The notes: a model not told the origin generated them from the letters alone. 64,000 nucleotides of DNA from Natronococcus roseus (GCF_043677095.1 NZ_JBHLJR010000005.1:310001-374000); one strand, 5' to 3'. Shown: positions 15,512-24,184, counted from the first letter of the stretch. Numbers and translations are program-made.

Positions 15512-16483
15512 CTACATATAGCCGAGATCGCGAAGACGCTCCATCAGGTCCTCCTTGTCCTGGGCGCGGCCCGCGCGCTCGGTCGTCCCCTCGAGGTCCT
15601 GCAGCCAGGCGGGGTCGTCCTCGGTCTTCTCGGTGCTGATCTCGCTACCCAGCGATCGGAACCCTTCCCAGTACTTCGGCGAGACGGGCGTGTCGCGGGG
15701 CTCGAGGCCCTCCGGCAGGTCGTCCTTGTCCTCGGGGACGTAGCCCTCGTCGGGGAACTCCGCGACGGTGTCCGGCACCACGAAGTTCCAGAACGCCTCC
15801 CAGACGGCGGCCTCCTCGAACTGCAGGATGGGCTGGACGCGGTCGTGGGGCGGGTAGATGTCGGGGTCGTGACGCGGCGAGAAGAACGTCTCGTCCGCGC
15901 GAGCCTCCTGTTCGTCCCAGCGGACGCCCGAGAGGATGCCGTCGATGTTGTGTTCCTCCAAGGCGTTGTTCAGGGCGACCGTCTTCAGCAGGTGGTTGCC
16001 GACGTAGGTGTCGAGCAGGAACGGGAACGTGTCCTCCTCGTACTCGAGCAGGTTCCGGACGTGGTGGCGGTTCTGCTCGGAGAGCTCCTCGATCTCGATC
16101 TCGTCGCCGGGCTCGAGGCCGTGCTCGTCGACGTAGTCGCCGACGTTCTCGTTTCGCGCGTAGATGACTTCGAGATCCCATCGGTCGGCCCAGTCATCGA
16201 CGAAGTCGTGGATCTCGTCGAAGTGCTGGTAGTGGTCGATGAAGATCGCGGGGGGTACCTCGAGGTCGTACCGCTCGGCGACCTCCTTGACGAAGTACAG
16301 CACGAGCGTCGAGTCCTTCCCGCCGGTCCACATCACCGCGGGGTTCTCGTACTGCTCGAGACCCTGTCGGGTGACCTCGACGGCCTTCTCGATCTTGTCG
16401 TTGATGTGCGGGTAGTCCTCGGGATCCTGGCCCTCGCCGTCGTCGTAGTTTACGTCGACGTAGTCGGGGAAGTTCTCGGTCAT
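15512..16483 (-). CDS. PAPS-reductase/ATP-sulfurylase-like PP-loop protein (CysH/CysD family)
   Basis: Member of the adenosine-phosphosulfate-binding PP-loop family, 323 residues. The PP-loop WTGGKDSTL is at residues 52-60, followed by IFIDHYQHFDEIHDF and ILSGVRWDEQEARADETFFSPRHD, which match the CysH/CysD core. A C-terminal extension (about 250-323) carries YWEGFRSLGSE. Redox Cys motifs of plant-type APS reductases are absent, so sulfate reduction itself is not proven; a role in sulfur activation or tRNA/cofactor sulfur chemistry is also possible. A twin-box site sits in its promoter. Confidence 0.85.
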   Translation of the reverse strand: MTENFPDYVDVNYDDGEGQDPEDYPHINDKIEKAVEVTRQGLEQYENPAVMWTGGKDSTLVLYFVKEVAERYDLEVPPAIFIDHYQHFDEIHDFVDDWADRWDLEVIYARNENVGDYVDEHGLEPGDEIEIEELSEQNRHHVRNLLEYEEDTFPFLLDTYVGNHLLKTVALNNALEEHNIDGILSGVRWDEQEARADETFFSPRHDPDIYPPHDRVQPILQFEEAAVWEAFWNFVVPDTVAEFPDEGYVPEDKDDLPEGLEPRDTPVSPKYWEGFRSLGSEISTEKTEDDPAWLQDLEGTTERAGRAQDKEDLMERLRDLGYM

Positions 16484-16490
16484 CGTACTG

Positions 16491-16506
16491 TAATTAGATA
16501 TAATTA
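16491..16506 (-). promoter_or_regulatory. Twin TAATTA operator in the PP-loop gene promoter
   Basis: Two identical self-palindromic hexamers TAATTA (16491-16496 and 16501-16506) lie 10 bp apart, one helical turn, between the TATA-like GGTTTAACC (16510-16518, minus strand) and the start codon. A dimeric regulator bound here would cover the transcription start. No cognate regulator is identifiable. Confidence 0.5.
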
Positions 16507-16600
16507 GGAGGGTTAAACCGTTTGTGGGACCGGAAACCTCTGACGGAACTCCGGACGCTAGAGGCTACCGGACAGGTCGGCTGTCGACGAGTGAACAAAT

Positions 16601-16611
16601 CGTTTATTTAT
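16601..16611 (+). promoter_or_regulatory. TATA box of membrane-protein gene
   Basis: CGTTTATTTAT lies about 28 bp before the ATG at 16633, which decides that start over in-frame upstream codons. Confidence 0.65.
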
Positions 16612-16632
16612 CCGGGCTCGAGAATACTCAGC

Positions 16633-17295
16633 ATGATCGATGCGGTCGCCGTCGCGTTCGTCCTCGCCGGGATCGCCCTCCTGCTCTCCGGCACCGCCCT
16701 CTCCGTGTACGGCGTCGTCGCCCTCGGACTCGCCGCGGGCGCCGGCGGCGGGTATCTGGTCGGCCCCGCGGTCGGAGCCGCGCTTGGACTCGAAGGCGTC
16801 GCGGCCGCGGGAACGGCCGCCGCACTCGGCGCGATCGTCGGCGGTCTCGGGAGCTACCTCGTCCTGTCGGCAGCCGTCTCGCTTCTGGGGTTCGTCGTCG
16901 GGTCGTCCCTCACGCTCGCCGCGATCGCCGCACTCGCCCCCGAGAGCGGCTGGCCCCTCGAGTGGGGGCTTGCGGTCGCGGTCGGCCTCGTCGCCGCGGT
17001 GCTCGGGCTGGTGCTGACGCGGTGGGTGACCGCCGCGATCACTGCAGTCGTCGGCGCCGCGCTCGCCTCGCAGTCGCTCACCCCCGACGCCGTGCTCGCC
17101 GCGGGAGAGACGCTGGCGCTCGAGCCGCTGCTGTTCGACGTCACCTCGCCGCTGTTTCTGGCGCTGGTCGCGCTCGGCCTCCTCTCGCAGTTCGGCCTGT
17201 TCTCGCTGGGGACCCTCCCGCGGCTCGTCCGGGCGGTTCCGGGATTCCTGTGGCCGTCGCGTCGTCGTCGCGACGACCCCGGCGCGGCAAGGTGA
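16633..17295 (+). CDS. Hypothetical membrane protein, Gly/Ala-rich helices
   Basis: A 220-residue protein made almost entirely of hydrophobic helices (about six or seven), with small-residue-rich segments such as AAGAGGGYLVGPAVGAALG, ending in an Arg-rich tail PSRRRRDDPGAAR. No family signature recognised. It has its own TATA box and is divergent from the PP-loop gene. The alternating Ala/Gly/Leu composition is common in haloarchaeal proteins of unknown function. Confidence 0.75.
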   Translation: MIDAVAVAFVLAGIALLLSGTALSVYGVVALGLAAGAGGGYLVGPAVGAALGLEGVAAAGTAAALGAIVGGLGSYLVLSAAVSLLGFVVGSSLTLAAIAALAPESGWPLEWGLAVAVGLVAAVLGLVLTRWVTAAITAVVGAALASQSLTPDAVLAAGETLALEPLLFDVTSPLFLALVALGLLSQFGLFSLGTLPRLVRAVPGFLWPSRRRRDDPGAAR

Positions 17296-17556
17296 CTCCC
17301 CCTGGAAAAAGGTAGGACGGGAGTAGACGCCGCCGGAACCGAAATCCCGTACGCCGAGTCTCGTCCGAGAGCCGTGTCGATGACGGTGAGGATAATGAAC
17401 GACTACCAGCAGAAAACCGCCCGACAGCGTTTGTCAGGATCGACGGCGTGATCACGTCCGATCGTACCGCGGACCGGCCCCGCTCGGTTCCGAAACCGTC
17501 GCTCGCTCGAGGAAAGGTGTGGCTTACTTTGTCGGTTCCCCTCACACGGTGAGTCG

Positions 17557-18345
17557 ATGACGTTCGCCGAAGACCGACTCGCGAGACACCTCGTCGACGG
17601 CGAATCGGTTCGGGCGCTCGCTACCGGTTCGTTCCCCGGAGAGCCCGGATCCGAGCCGGTAGCCGTCGGCCTCACCGACCGGCGCGTGCTCTGTGTCTCG
17701 GCGGGAGGCGCGCTCACCGACATCAGATACGAGTTCGTTAGCTCGGTCCGGAGCCGACCCCGACGCCGGTGGCAGTACCGCTACCGGACGGACGACGCGC
17801 TCCTGGTCGGGGCCGTCGGAGCGCTTCTCGCGACGATCGGCGTCCTCGTCGCGGTCGGTGTCGCCGCCGGCGTCGGACCGATCGGCGGCGCGCTCACGAC
17901 CGCGCTCGCGGCGGTTGCCGCGACGACGCTCGCGGCGACTCGTCGTGTTCGCACGATGACTGGGCTCGAGCAGACTGTCCGTCAGTTCCTGATCGGTGCC
18001 GGCGGTTTTCTCCTCCTGTCGATCGCCGTACTCGCGGCCTTCGTCTCTTCGATCTCCCCCTCGCTACTCGCGGCCGCGACGGTCGCCGGGCTGGGGAACC
18101 TCGCCTGCACGCCCCGGTTCGTCGCCGCGTTCGACGGCGTCGGACTCTCGCGAACCCGCGCGACCGAGCTGACGATCGCCACGGTCGACGGCGAGACCGT
18201 GCGACTCCTGTTCGAGGGCGACTCGGAGTTCGGTCGGATGCTCGGTGCCTCGCTCGCTCGAGACGACCCGCCCTCATCGAACGGTTCTACGGACGACGGG
18301 CCGACCGTCCTCGCTCGAGATCCCCTCGAGGGAGAAGGGCGATAA
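17557..18345 (+). CDS. Hypothetical protein with N-terminal PH-like fold and membrane helices
   Basis: A 262-residue protein. Residues 1-75 contain VAVGLTDRRVLCVSAGG and a repeated Arg-rich strand, the look of bacterial PH-like (bPH) domains found in haloarchaeal membrane-associated proteins. Two pairs of hydrophobic helices (about 82-130 and 145-190) follow, then a soluble tail with a second beta-like segment TIATVDGETVRLLFEGD and an acidic end. Function unknown; the domain call is inference from pattern. Confidence 0.72.
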   Translation: MTFAEDRLARHLVDGESVRALATGSFPGEPGSEPVAVGLTDRRVLCVSAGGALTDIRYEFVSSVRSRPRRRWQYRYRTDDALLVGAVGALLATIGVLVAVGVAAGVGPIGGALTTALAAVAATTLAATRRVRTMTGLEQTVRQFLIGAGGFLLLSIAVLAAFVSSISPSLLAAATVAGLGNLACTPRFVAAFDGVGLSRTRATELTIATVDGETVRLLFEGDSEFGRMLGASLARDDPPSSNGSTDDGPTVLARDPLEGEGR

Positions 18346-18384
18346 CGCACAACTGCTAACCGCCCCCGCTGTGAACGTCTTGAT

Positions 18385-19602
18385 ATGCGAGTTATCGACG
18401 CGGACGTGGTCGTGACGGGCCGTGACGAGCCGCCGCTGTCGGACGGACGGCTCGTCGTCGACGACGAGGGGCGGATCGACGCCGTCGGGACACAGGAGGA
18501 CGTCGCCGTGCCGTCGGCGGCCGCCCACGACAGCTACCCCACCGTTACTCCGGGTCTGATCGACGCCCACGTTCACCTGCAGGGAACCCGGGAGATGAAC
18601 CCGCTCGTCTGGGCCACCGAATCCTCGGAGCTGGGGACTGCACGGGCGACCGCGGACCTCCGGTCGCTGCTGGTGGCGGGCTTTACCGCCGTCCGAGACG
18701 TCGGCTCGTCGACCGGACTCGGGCTTCGCGGGGCCGTCGCCGAGGGCGCGATTCCGGGGCCGAGGGTGTTCACGAGCGGGCAAAGCATCAGCCAGACCGG
18801 CGGGCACGGCGACTCGCACTTTCTCCCCTACGAGTGGGCCGCGAGCGGCGACGGCTCGCTGGCGACGCTGGCCGACGGCGCCGACGAGTGTCGCAAGGAG
18901 GCCCGCAAGCGGATCCGCGACGGCGTCGACGTCATCAAGATCATGACGACCGGCGGGGTGTTGAGCGAAAAGGACACTCCCGACCAGAGCCAGTTCACCG
19001 ACGCCGAGATCCGGGCGTTCGTCGAGGAGGCCCACCGGGTCGGGATCCCGGTTGCCTCCCACGCCCAGGGCGCGCCCGGGATCAAGGCCGCGCTCCGAAA
19101 CGGCGTCGACACCATCGAGCACGGGTTCTGGGTCGACGAGGAGTGTCTCGAGCTGTTCGCCGAGACGGGGGCGATCTTCGTCCCCACGCTGTCGATCATG
19201 GATCGCTTGCTCGAGCACGGAAGCGATCACGGCGTTCCCGACTACGGCCTCGAGAAGGCCCGGGAGGCCAGCAAAGCGCACTTCGACTCCGTCGAACGCG
19301 CCTACGAGGCAGGCGTCCCGATCGCGACGGGGACGGACTTCCTCGGCCCCGAACTGGTCCCTCACGGCGAGAACGCCCTCGAACTCGAGCTGTTCGTCGA
19401 GGAGGTCGGCATGAGCGAGCACGAGGCGCTCCAGGCTGCGACCCGGGTCGCCGCCGAAACCGTTCCTGCGGACGATATCGGCACGCTCGAGGTCGGCAAC
19501 CGCGGGGACGTTCTCGCGCTCGTCGGCGATCCCTGCGAGGACATCGAGACGGTTCGAGACCCCGAGACGGTGTACGTCGACGGGGAACCGGTCAGCCTGT
19601 AG
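18385..19602 (+). CDS. Amidohydrolase (imidazolonepropionase/prolidase-like)
   Basis: Metal-dependent hydrolase of the amidohydrolase superfamily, 405 residues. Metal-binding features appear in order: PGLIDAHVHL (HxH), VIKIMTTGGV (candidate bridging Lys), VASHAQG, TIEHGFWVD and IATGTDFLGP. The C-terminal composite sandwich strand ends NRGDVLALVGDP. Subfamily members cleave dipeptides, organophosphates or cyclic amides; substrate unknown. Followed on the same strand by the ASCH gene after 50 bp. Confidence 0.92.
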   Translation: MRVIDADVVVTGRDEPPLSDGRLVVDDEGRIDAVGTQEDVAVPSAAAHDSYPTVTPGLIDAHVHLQGTREMNPLVWATESSELGTARATADLRSLLVAGFTAVRDVGSSTGLGLRGAVAEGAIPGPRVFTSGQSISQTGGHGDSHFLPYEWAASGDGSLATLADGADECRKEARKRIRDGVDVIKIMTTGGVLSEKDTPDQSQFTDAEIRAFVEEAHRVGIPVASHAQGAPGIKAALRNGVDTIEHGFWVDEECLELFAETGAIFVPTLSIMDRLLEHGSDHGVPDYGLEKAREASKAHFDSVERAYEAGVPIATGTDFLGPELVPHGENALELELFVEEVGMSEHEALQAATRVAAETVPADDIGTLEVGNRGDVLALVGDPCEDIETVRDPETVYVDGEPVSL

Positions 19603-19652
19603 GACACTCGCGTCACCGATACCGTTGTTCGTCGGCGACCGAACGTCCGTCC

Positions 19653-19964
19653 ATGGGAACGATCGACGTGAGCGACCTCCTGCCCGCCGAACGGCTTCGA
19701 ACGAGCGCTCTCGAGGGCGAGATCACCCAGCTCCACCGCGGGGACAAACACGCCGCGGAGGGCGACAGCTTCGAGATCGAGGGGACGACCTTCGAACTCG
19801 TCGAGGTGACGGAACGGCGGCTCGGCGATCTGACCGACGAGGACGCCCGCGCGGAGGGGTGGTCGGATCTCGAGGCCTACAAGCGGCGGATCGAACGCAC
19901 CCACGGCACCGAGTGGGACGACGAGAACACCGCCGTCCTCCACCGGTTCGAACCGATTTCCTGA
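19653..19964 (+). CDS. ASCH-domain protein
   Basis: A 103-residue protein consisting of one ASCH (PUA-like) domain: a beta barrel start KHAAEGDSFEIEGTTFELVEVTERRLGDL and the typical helix LEAYKRRIERTHGTEWDD, ending VLHRFEPIS. ASCH domains bind RNA or nucleotides and may act in translation control or RNA modification; some have ribonuclease or amidohydrolase activity. It is on the same strand as the amidohydrolase and converges with a zinc-ribbon membrane protein. Confidence 0.82.
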   Translation: MGTIDVSDLLPAERLRTSALEGEITQLHRGDKHAAEGDSFEIEGTTFELVEVTERRLGDLTDEDARAEGWSDLEAYKRRIERTHGTEWDDENTAVLHRFEPIS

Positions 19965-19973
19965 ACTCGACCG

Positions 19974-20288
19974 TCAGGAGTTCGAGAACTGAGCCAGACA
20001 CTCCCCGCAGCACTGCTCGTCGGCACCGTTCGGTTCTCCGCAGGTCGGACACCGCGGCCCCGAGCCGTCGGCGCGGTCGAACTCGAGCCCGTTTGCCAGC
20101 ACGGCGAGAACGTCGTCGTTCGGCGACGGCTCGAGGGTTCCCTGCCGACGCAACTCGAAGACGAGCGCGTCGTTTTGCAGTCGCTCTAACCCCCGCACCA
20201 GCCCGAGAAAGAGGATCGTCGGCGCGACGGTGACGAACGCCGCGAGCGCGAGTCGGCCGACGATCCCGTAGCTGCTCGGATCGTCCAT
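19974..20288 (-). CDS. Small membrane protein with C-terminal zinc ribbon
   Basis: A 104-residue protein. Residues about 9-30 form a transmembrane helix (VGRLALAAFVTVAPTILFLG), followed by a helical cytoplasmic part and a zinc ribbon CPTCGEPNGADEQCCGECL near the C-terminus, with Cys pairs that can bind one zinc ion. Such membrane-anchored zinc ribbons are frequent in haloarchaea; function unknown. Confidence 0.78.
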   Translation of the reverse strand: MDDPSSYGIVGRLALAAFVTVAPTILFLGLVRGLERLQNDALVFELRRQGTLEPSPNDDVLAVLANGLEFDRADGSGPRCPTCGEPNGADEQCCGECLAQFSNS

Positions 20289-20501
20289 ACGCGGAGTACG
20301 GGGACGGAACGGAAATCGCTGCCGTCAGTCGGGTCTCGAGACGCTCGCGCTGCCGGGAGGCTCAGCCGCTGCTGAACGTGTCGTGTTTTTTCGCGTCGGG
20401 TAGGTCGTCGACAAACAGTCGGTTCCGGGAACGTACATCGACTCCGGATCGCTCTCGGCCGATCTTCGTGCTGAATTCGAATGGTTCCCATCACGAGGCG
20501 A

Positions 20502-21674
20502 CTACCGCCGAGCGAGCCACTGACGCCCCGTTCGAAGGTCACTCGGAACCTCACCACCGAGCGAACACCGCACGCGGTCCGCCGTGCATGGATTCCCGAT
20601 CGTGACTTCGATCTCCGGAGAGCCGCCCTCGAACACTGCCGAACTCGCGGTTGTCAGTTGTCCGAAGCCGTTCGGTTCGTCCGTTTCGGGTTCGGGATGC
20701 CGACAGATCGAGTCGTCACCTGGCCCGTTCACATGATCCCGAGCGAACCGCCACAGCTCGTCCCTCCCGATTCTATCGGCGTCTTCGAGTAGGGACGACA
20801 GCCGATTCAGACGTGCCGTCGAACTCTCAGTTGCAGGTGACTCCGAGAGGACGAAGTGGTTTGTTCGCGTTGCGACAGGCCCGGCCTCGACAGCGGTTTC
20901 CTCCGCGATCGGGTCGATCTCGAGTATCACACCGTCGTCCTCGTCGGCGAGAAACAGCGTTTGCCCCATCAGTCGATACGTCGGAATCGACTCGAGTAGC
21001 GTTCGGGCCTCTGTGACGGTCGCACACTCCTCCAGTATCCTGCGAACGATGGTCCCGTTCCGGATCTGTAGTTCTCGGTCAACGTCGTCTTGCTCTCGGT
21101 CGATGTTCGTATTCGCGACGACCAGTCCTCGATCGTTGACGCCCTTGAAAATCGAGACCGTTCCGCAGGAGTCGACCGATAGAAACCCGTGATAGTCGTC
21201 TATCGGTGGCTGTTCGATAATCGACTTCGGTCGCAGTCCCCGTCCGGTGATATCCCGGTTCTTGAGTACGAGCGGGCCCGTTGCCGGAGCGTCGGGTCTG
21301 GATGCATCGGACGTCGCTATCGACGGCTCAACGAGTACGTTCGCACACCCGCCTCCACCACCTTCGGATCCGTCGTTACTGAGCGCTCCGCAGAGTTCCG
21401 GGTACGCAAAGACGTACACCTCGTAGATATCGAGATCGACGTCGAAGGTCTCAACCATCGCGTCGTAGGCTCGCCGATGACGATCTGGCAAACTCTCACG
21501 GCTCTGCTCTGCCTTCTCGAGGAGCGGATCGATGTCGATCCCCTGTATCGTGATCTCGGACCCGAGTTCGTCGATTGCCCACTCGACCGCTGCCCGTTCG
21601 GTCTTCGCACGTCGGCGAGCCTGCTGAGCAAACGTATCTACTCGGGCGATCGTCTCGGACTCCGATTGATCCAT
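20502..21674 (-). CDS. C45-family peptidase / acyl-CoA:6-APA acyltransferase-like Ntn-hydrolase
   Basis: A 390-residue member of the C45 (AAT) family of N-terminal nucleophile hydrolases, which mature by self-cleavage before a Cys that becomes the nucleophile. The candidate is Cys110 in GGGGGCANVLVEPS; KNRDITGRG, DSCGTVSIFKGVNDRGLVVANTN and ATRTNHFVLSE follow in family order. Residues 1-109 would be the alpha chain. C45 enzymes hydrolyse or transfer acyl groups on amides; the substrate here is unknown. The composition is less GC-rich than the neighbours, perhaps a sign of transfer. Confidence 0.85.
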   Translation of the reverse strand: MDQSESETIARVDTFAQQARRRAKTERAAVEWAIDELGSEITIQGIDIDPLLEKAEQSRESLPDRHRRAYDAMVETFDVDLDIYEVYVFAYPELCGALSNDGSEGGGGGCANVLVEPSIATSDASRPDAPATGPLVLKNRDITGRGLRPKSIIEQPPIDDYHGFLSVDSCGTVSIFKGVNDRGLVVANTNIDREQDDVDRELQIRNGTIVRRILEECATVTEARTLLESIPTYRLMGQTLFLADEDDGVILEIDPIAEETAVEAGPVATRTNHFVLSESPATESSTARLNRLSSLLEDADRIGRDELWRFARDHVNGPGDDSICRHPEPETDEPNGFGQLTTASSAVFEGGSPEIEVTIGNPCTADRVRCSLGGEVPSDLRTGRQWLARR

Positions 21675-21956
21675 GGTCGGAACAGCTTCTCGGTCGGTTT
21701 ATGTTAACAGCTTGCAAACCTGACTGATTACTAGTTGCGGGGAAGAAGACCCAGTTAGGAGAGCGGGGTATCGAGGCAGACTGACCACAGGACTCAGCCC
21801 CTGCCGGATCGGTCCGGTTCGGTAGCTGTGGCGTAAGCAGTGCTCGAGAAGAGCACGATCCGTACAGAGTAGGTGGACGGAAACCCTGTACGACCGACCG
21901 GTGGTCGATACGAGGAGTTAGTCTCGCTTCGTCTGCGGACGAATTCCTGCGGAGCC

Positions 21957-22538
21957 TCAGTCGCTGATGAACTTGTTGTCCCGCCAGTTGACGCCGCCCT
22001 GGCTCGAGCTGTGATCTCGGGGCCCCTCGACGACCTCGATGTCGGCCGGCCGGGGCTCGCCCTCGACGATCCGGGTCGCCTCGAGCTCGCCGTCGAACTC
22101 GGCGATCGCCGTCAGGGTGCCCTTCTCGGCGGCCTCGGCGATCTCACAGAGAACGAGGAACATCTCGTACTGCAGCAGGGAGTTCTGAAGGACGGTCTCG
22201 CGGTCGCCCTTGAACGCGGCGAACTCGACGAGTTCGGACTCGATCTCGTCCTCCTCGTCCTCGTCCCAGCGAAAGGAGTTGTGTCGCTCGTCGGGATCTT
22301 CCTCGTAGACCCGGTTCTCGGTGACGCTGGCCTTGAGCTGGGCGGTCGGCGTGTACTTGCTTACCGTCTCGTCCTCGGCGACGGCCTTCAGGATGAGCGT
22401 GTTGTTTCGCCGCGTGATCTCGACGTCCGAGACCCCGTCGGGGTACGTCGCCTCGTCGATGTGGTCGTGGAGGTCTTCGAGGGGCAGTTCGAGGGTCGAA
22501 TGCAGCCGATATACGTGTCTGGATTCCTCTGTGGACAT
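21957..22538 (-). CDS. Conserved haloarchaeal acidic protein of unknown function
   Basis: A 193-residue soluble acidic protein. It starts with an alternating strand region ESRHVYRLHSTLELPLEDLHDHID and DVEITRRNNTLILKAVAEDE, then a helical part ending EIAEAAEKGTLTAIAEFDGELEATRIVEGE and an unstructured tail. It looks like a widely conserved haloarchaeal family without known role; I cannot name a function. A TATA-like TCATATAAG lies about 48 bp before the ATG, so it probably has a short leader. No operon partner: glutaredoxin lies upstream on the same strand with its own spacing of about 115 bp. Confidence 0.78.
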   Translation of the reverse strand: MSTEESRHVYRLHSTLELPLEDLHDHIDEATYPDGVSDVEITRRNNTLILKAVAEDETVSKYTPTAQLKASVTENRVYEEDPDERHNSFRWDEDEEDEIESELVEFAAFKGDRETVLQNSLLQYEMFLVLCEIAEAAEKGTLTAIAEFDGELEATRIVEGEPRPADIEVVEGPRDHSSSQGGVNWRDNKFISD

Positions 22539-22653
22539 AGTGGGAAGGTGTGGAGCGGTCGCTGGTACCCAGTACGGTCGCGTGGCTTATATGACCTGCT
22601 ATTAAATTCGGGTATTTCGAAAAGGAATAAATTCAATTCGGTCTCGCCGCTAG

Positions 22654-23001
22654 TTATTCGTCGGCCTCGAGCGTCTCGGCCAGTTCGCCGCGCTCCTCGA
22701 GTTCGGCGAGGATGTCCGAGCCGCCGACGAACTCCCCGTCGACGAACGTCTGTGGGATCGTCTCCCAGCCACTGTGGTCCTCGAGGGCCGCTCGGTACTC
22801 GTCGAGCGAGTCGAGGACGTCGACGGTCTCGTAGTCGTCGCGGTACTGGTCGATCAGCCCGAGCGCTCGGCGGGAGTAGCCACACTGTGGCATCAGCTCC
22901 GTCCCCTTCATGAAGAGGACGACCTCGTTTTCCTCGAGCACGTCGGCGACCTGTTCGTCGACTTCGTCCTGATCGAGCCCCTGGTTCGGTGGAAAGTCCA
23001 T
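22654..23001 (-). CDS. Monothiol glutaredoxin (Grx4/GrxD-like, CGYS active site)
   Basis: A 115-residue glutaredoxin of the monothiol class that carries iron-sulfur clusters. VVLFMKGT (Lys32) precedes the active site PQCGYS with Cys40; TIPQTFVDGEFVGGSDIL is the glutathione-binding TVP-like/GG-D motif. The class usually has CGFS; here Phe is Tyr. Haloarchaea use gamma-glutamylcysteine instead of glutathione, so that thiol may be the cluster co-ligand. It lies 73 bp downstream of the YeeE/YedE pair on the same strand, suggesting a shared sulfur-handling context. Confidence 0.92.
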   Translation of the reverse strand: MDFPPNQGLDQDEVDEQVADVLEENEVVLFMKGTELMPQCGYSRRALGLIDQYRDDYETVDVLDSLDEYRAALEDHSGWETIPQTFVDGEFVGGSDILAELEERGELAETLEADE

Positions 23002-23073
23002 ACTCCGGCTACGGCCGTGACGCGGATAGACCTTACGTCCCCGGTTATCGGGCCGCGGTTCGAACCGCCGTCG

Positions 23074-23541
23074 TCAGTCGGCCGTCGACGCCGGGGCGTC
23101 GCCCTCAGCCCGGGCCGACCGCCAGTAGCCCTGAACGTAGGCGCCGAGGAACATGCCGACGATCCCGTAGAGGATCGCGACGTTCCCGACACCGAGGCTG
23201 GCGTAGGCCGCGCCGGGACAGATCCCGGAGAGCCCCCAGCCGACGCCGAAGATGCCGCCGCCGAGGACGACGTTTCGGTCGAGGGTCTTCAGCCGACGGG
23301 CGTAGGGTGCGCCAGTAAACGGTGCGCTGCTTCGAACGTACGTGATGCCGAAGAACGTAATCCCGGTAACGACCGCCGCCCCGCCCATGACGAACAGCAG
23401 CCCGAAGTCCTCGAACTGCAGGAAGTTCAGCACGATCTCGGGCTGGGCCATGTGGCTGAACCCGAGCCCGAACCCGAAGATCAGTCCGCCGACGAACACC
23501 AGCGGCATGAACAGCGGGTGTTGCTCGTGGTCGGCGCTCAT
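23074..23541 (-). CDS. YeeE/YedE-family sulfur transport subunit (DUF6691-like half)
   Basis: A 155-residue membrane protein with four helices. FVGGLIFGFGLGFSHMAQPEIVLNFL and GGGIFGVGWGLSGICPGAA (with the conserved Cys) are the family hallmarks, as in TsuA-type thiosulfate carriers and the paired PmpA/PmpB-like genes. It forms the second half of a split transporter with the gene upstream. Start ATG 23541 overlaps the stop of a 29-codon ORF as ATGA, so translation is probably coupled. Confidence 0.88.
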   Translation of the reverse strand: MSADHEQHPLFMPLVFVGGLIFGFGLGFSHMAQPEIVLNFLQFEDFGLLFVMGGAAVVTGITFFGITYVRSSAPFTGAPYARRLKTLDRNVVLGGGIFGVGWGLSGICPGAAYASLGVGNVAILYGIVGMFLGAYVQGYWRSARAEGDAPASTAD

Positions 23542-23627
23542 CGCTGGCACCCCCGTTCGTCGCTCGCGGTTCGCTTCGCTCGCCGCTCGCGTCTCCGGGA
23601 TTCTCGCACGGCTCGAATCCCGCTCAT
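23538..23627 (-). CDS. 29-codon bridging ORF between the two YeeE/YedE genes
   Basis: ATG at 23627-23625 shares one base with the upstream stop (TGATG), and the stop TGA at 23540-23538 overlaps the downstream ATG (ATGA). The frame exactly fills the gap between the two transporter genes. The peptide is very basic (about eleven Arg/Lys in 29) and has no family. The DNA contains GC-rich inverted repeats (GCTCGCGG ... CCGCTCGCG), suggesting intergenic repeat material made translatable. A role as a translation relay is inference. Confidence 0.45.
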   Translation of the reverse strand: MSGIRAVRESRRRERRAKRTASDERGCQR

Positions 23628-24184
23628 CAGGGACTCACCCCCAGCGCCTGCACCAGCTGGGCGACCCCGATCGCGATCAGCAGGAACGTCGCGACGCCGA
23701 CGAGGGAGGCGCTCGAGGCCGATCCGACGCCGCAGACGCCGTGACCCGACGTACAGCCCTTGCCGACGCGGGTGCCGATCCCGATGAGGATCCCCCCGAC
23801 GAACAGCCGCCAGGGCTGAACCTCGGTCATCCACAGCGTCAGCCCGCCGACATCGTAGAGTTGGCCGGTCGTCGCGGGCTGGTGGAGCGAACTCGAGATC
23901 AGTCCGGACTGGAACGTGACGGCGTAGATCGCCGCGCCGGCGACGATCCCCAGCGTGAAGACGACCCGCCAGTCCCGCGATGGGACGTACCGCTGGAATC
24001 GCGAGAGGTTCGAGACGTACGAGAGCGTCGACTCGAGGAACGTGCTCGCGCCGGCGGCGATACCGGTGCCGAGATAGATGACGACGGTACCGAGCCCCAC
24101 GAGGAGACCCCCGATCGCGTAGTGGCTGATCCCGTTCGGGAACAGCTCCCCGAACGCGACCGCGAGGAGTGCTGTCGCTGTCAT
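23627..24184 (-). CDS. YeeE/YedE-family sulfur transport subunit
   Basis: A 185-residue membrane protein, the first half of the split transporter: LVGLGTVVIYLGTGIAAG, a central loop RFQRYVPSRDWRVVFT, and the signature GGILIGIGTRVGKGCTSGHGVCG, whose two Cys are the expected sulfur-binding residues. Family members move thiosulfate or other sulfur species inward. The start at 24184 (MTATALLA) is preferred; an ATG ten codons upstream adds only a basic stretch. Next gene upstream is an unrelated aspartoacylase-like gene. Confidence 0.9.
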   Translation of the reverse strand: MTATALLAVAFGELFPNGISHYAIGGLLVGLGTVVIYLGTGIAAGASTFLESTLSYVSNLSRFQRYVPSRDWRVVFTLGIVAGAAIYAVTFQSGLISSSLHQPATTGQLYDVGGLTLWMTEVQPWRLFVGGILIGIGTRVGKGCTSGHGVCGVGSASSASLVGVATFLLIAIGVAQLVQALGVSP

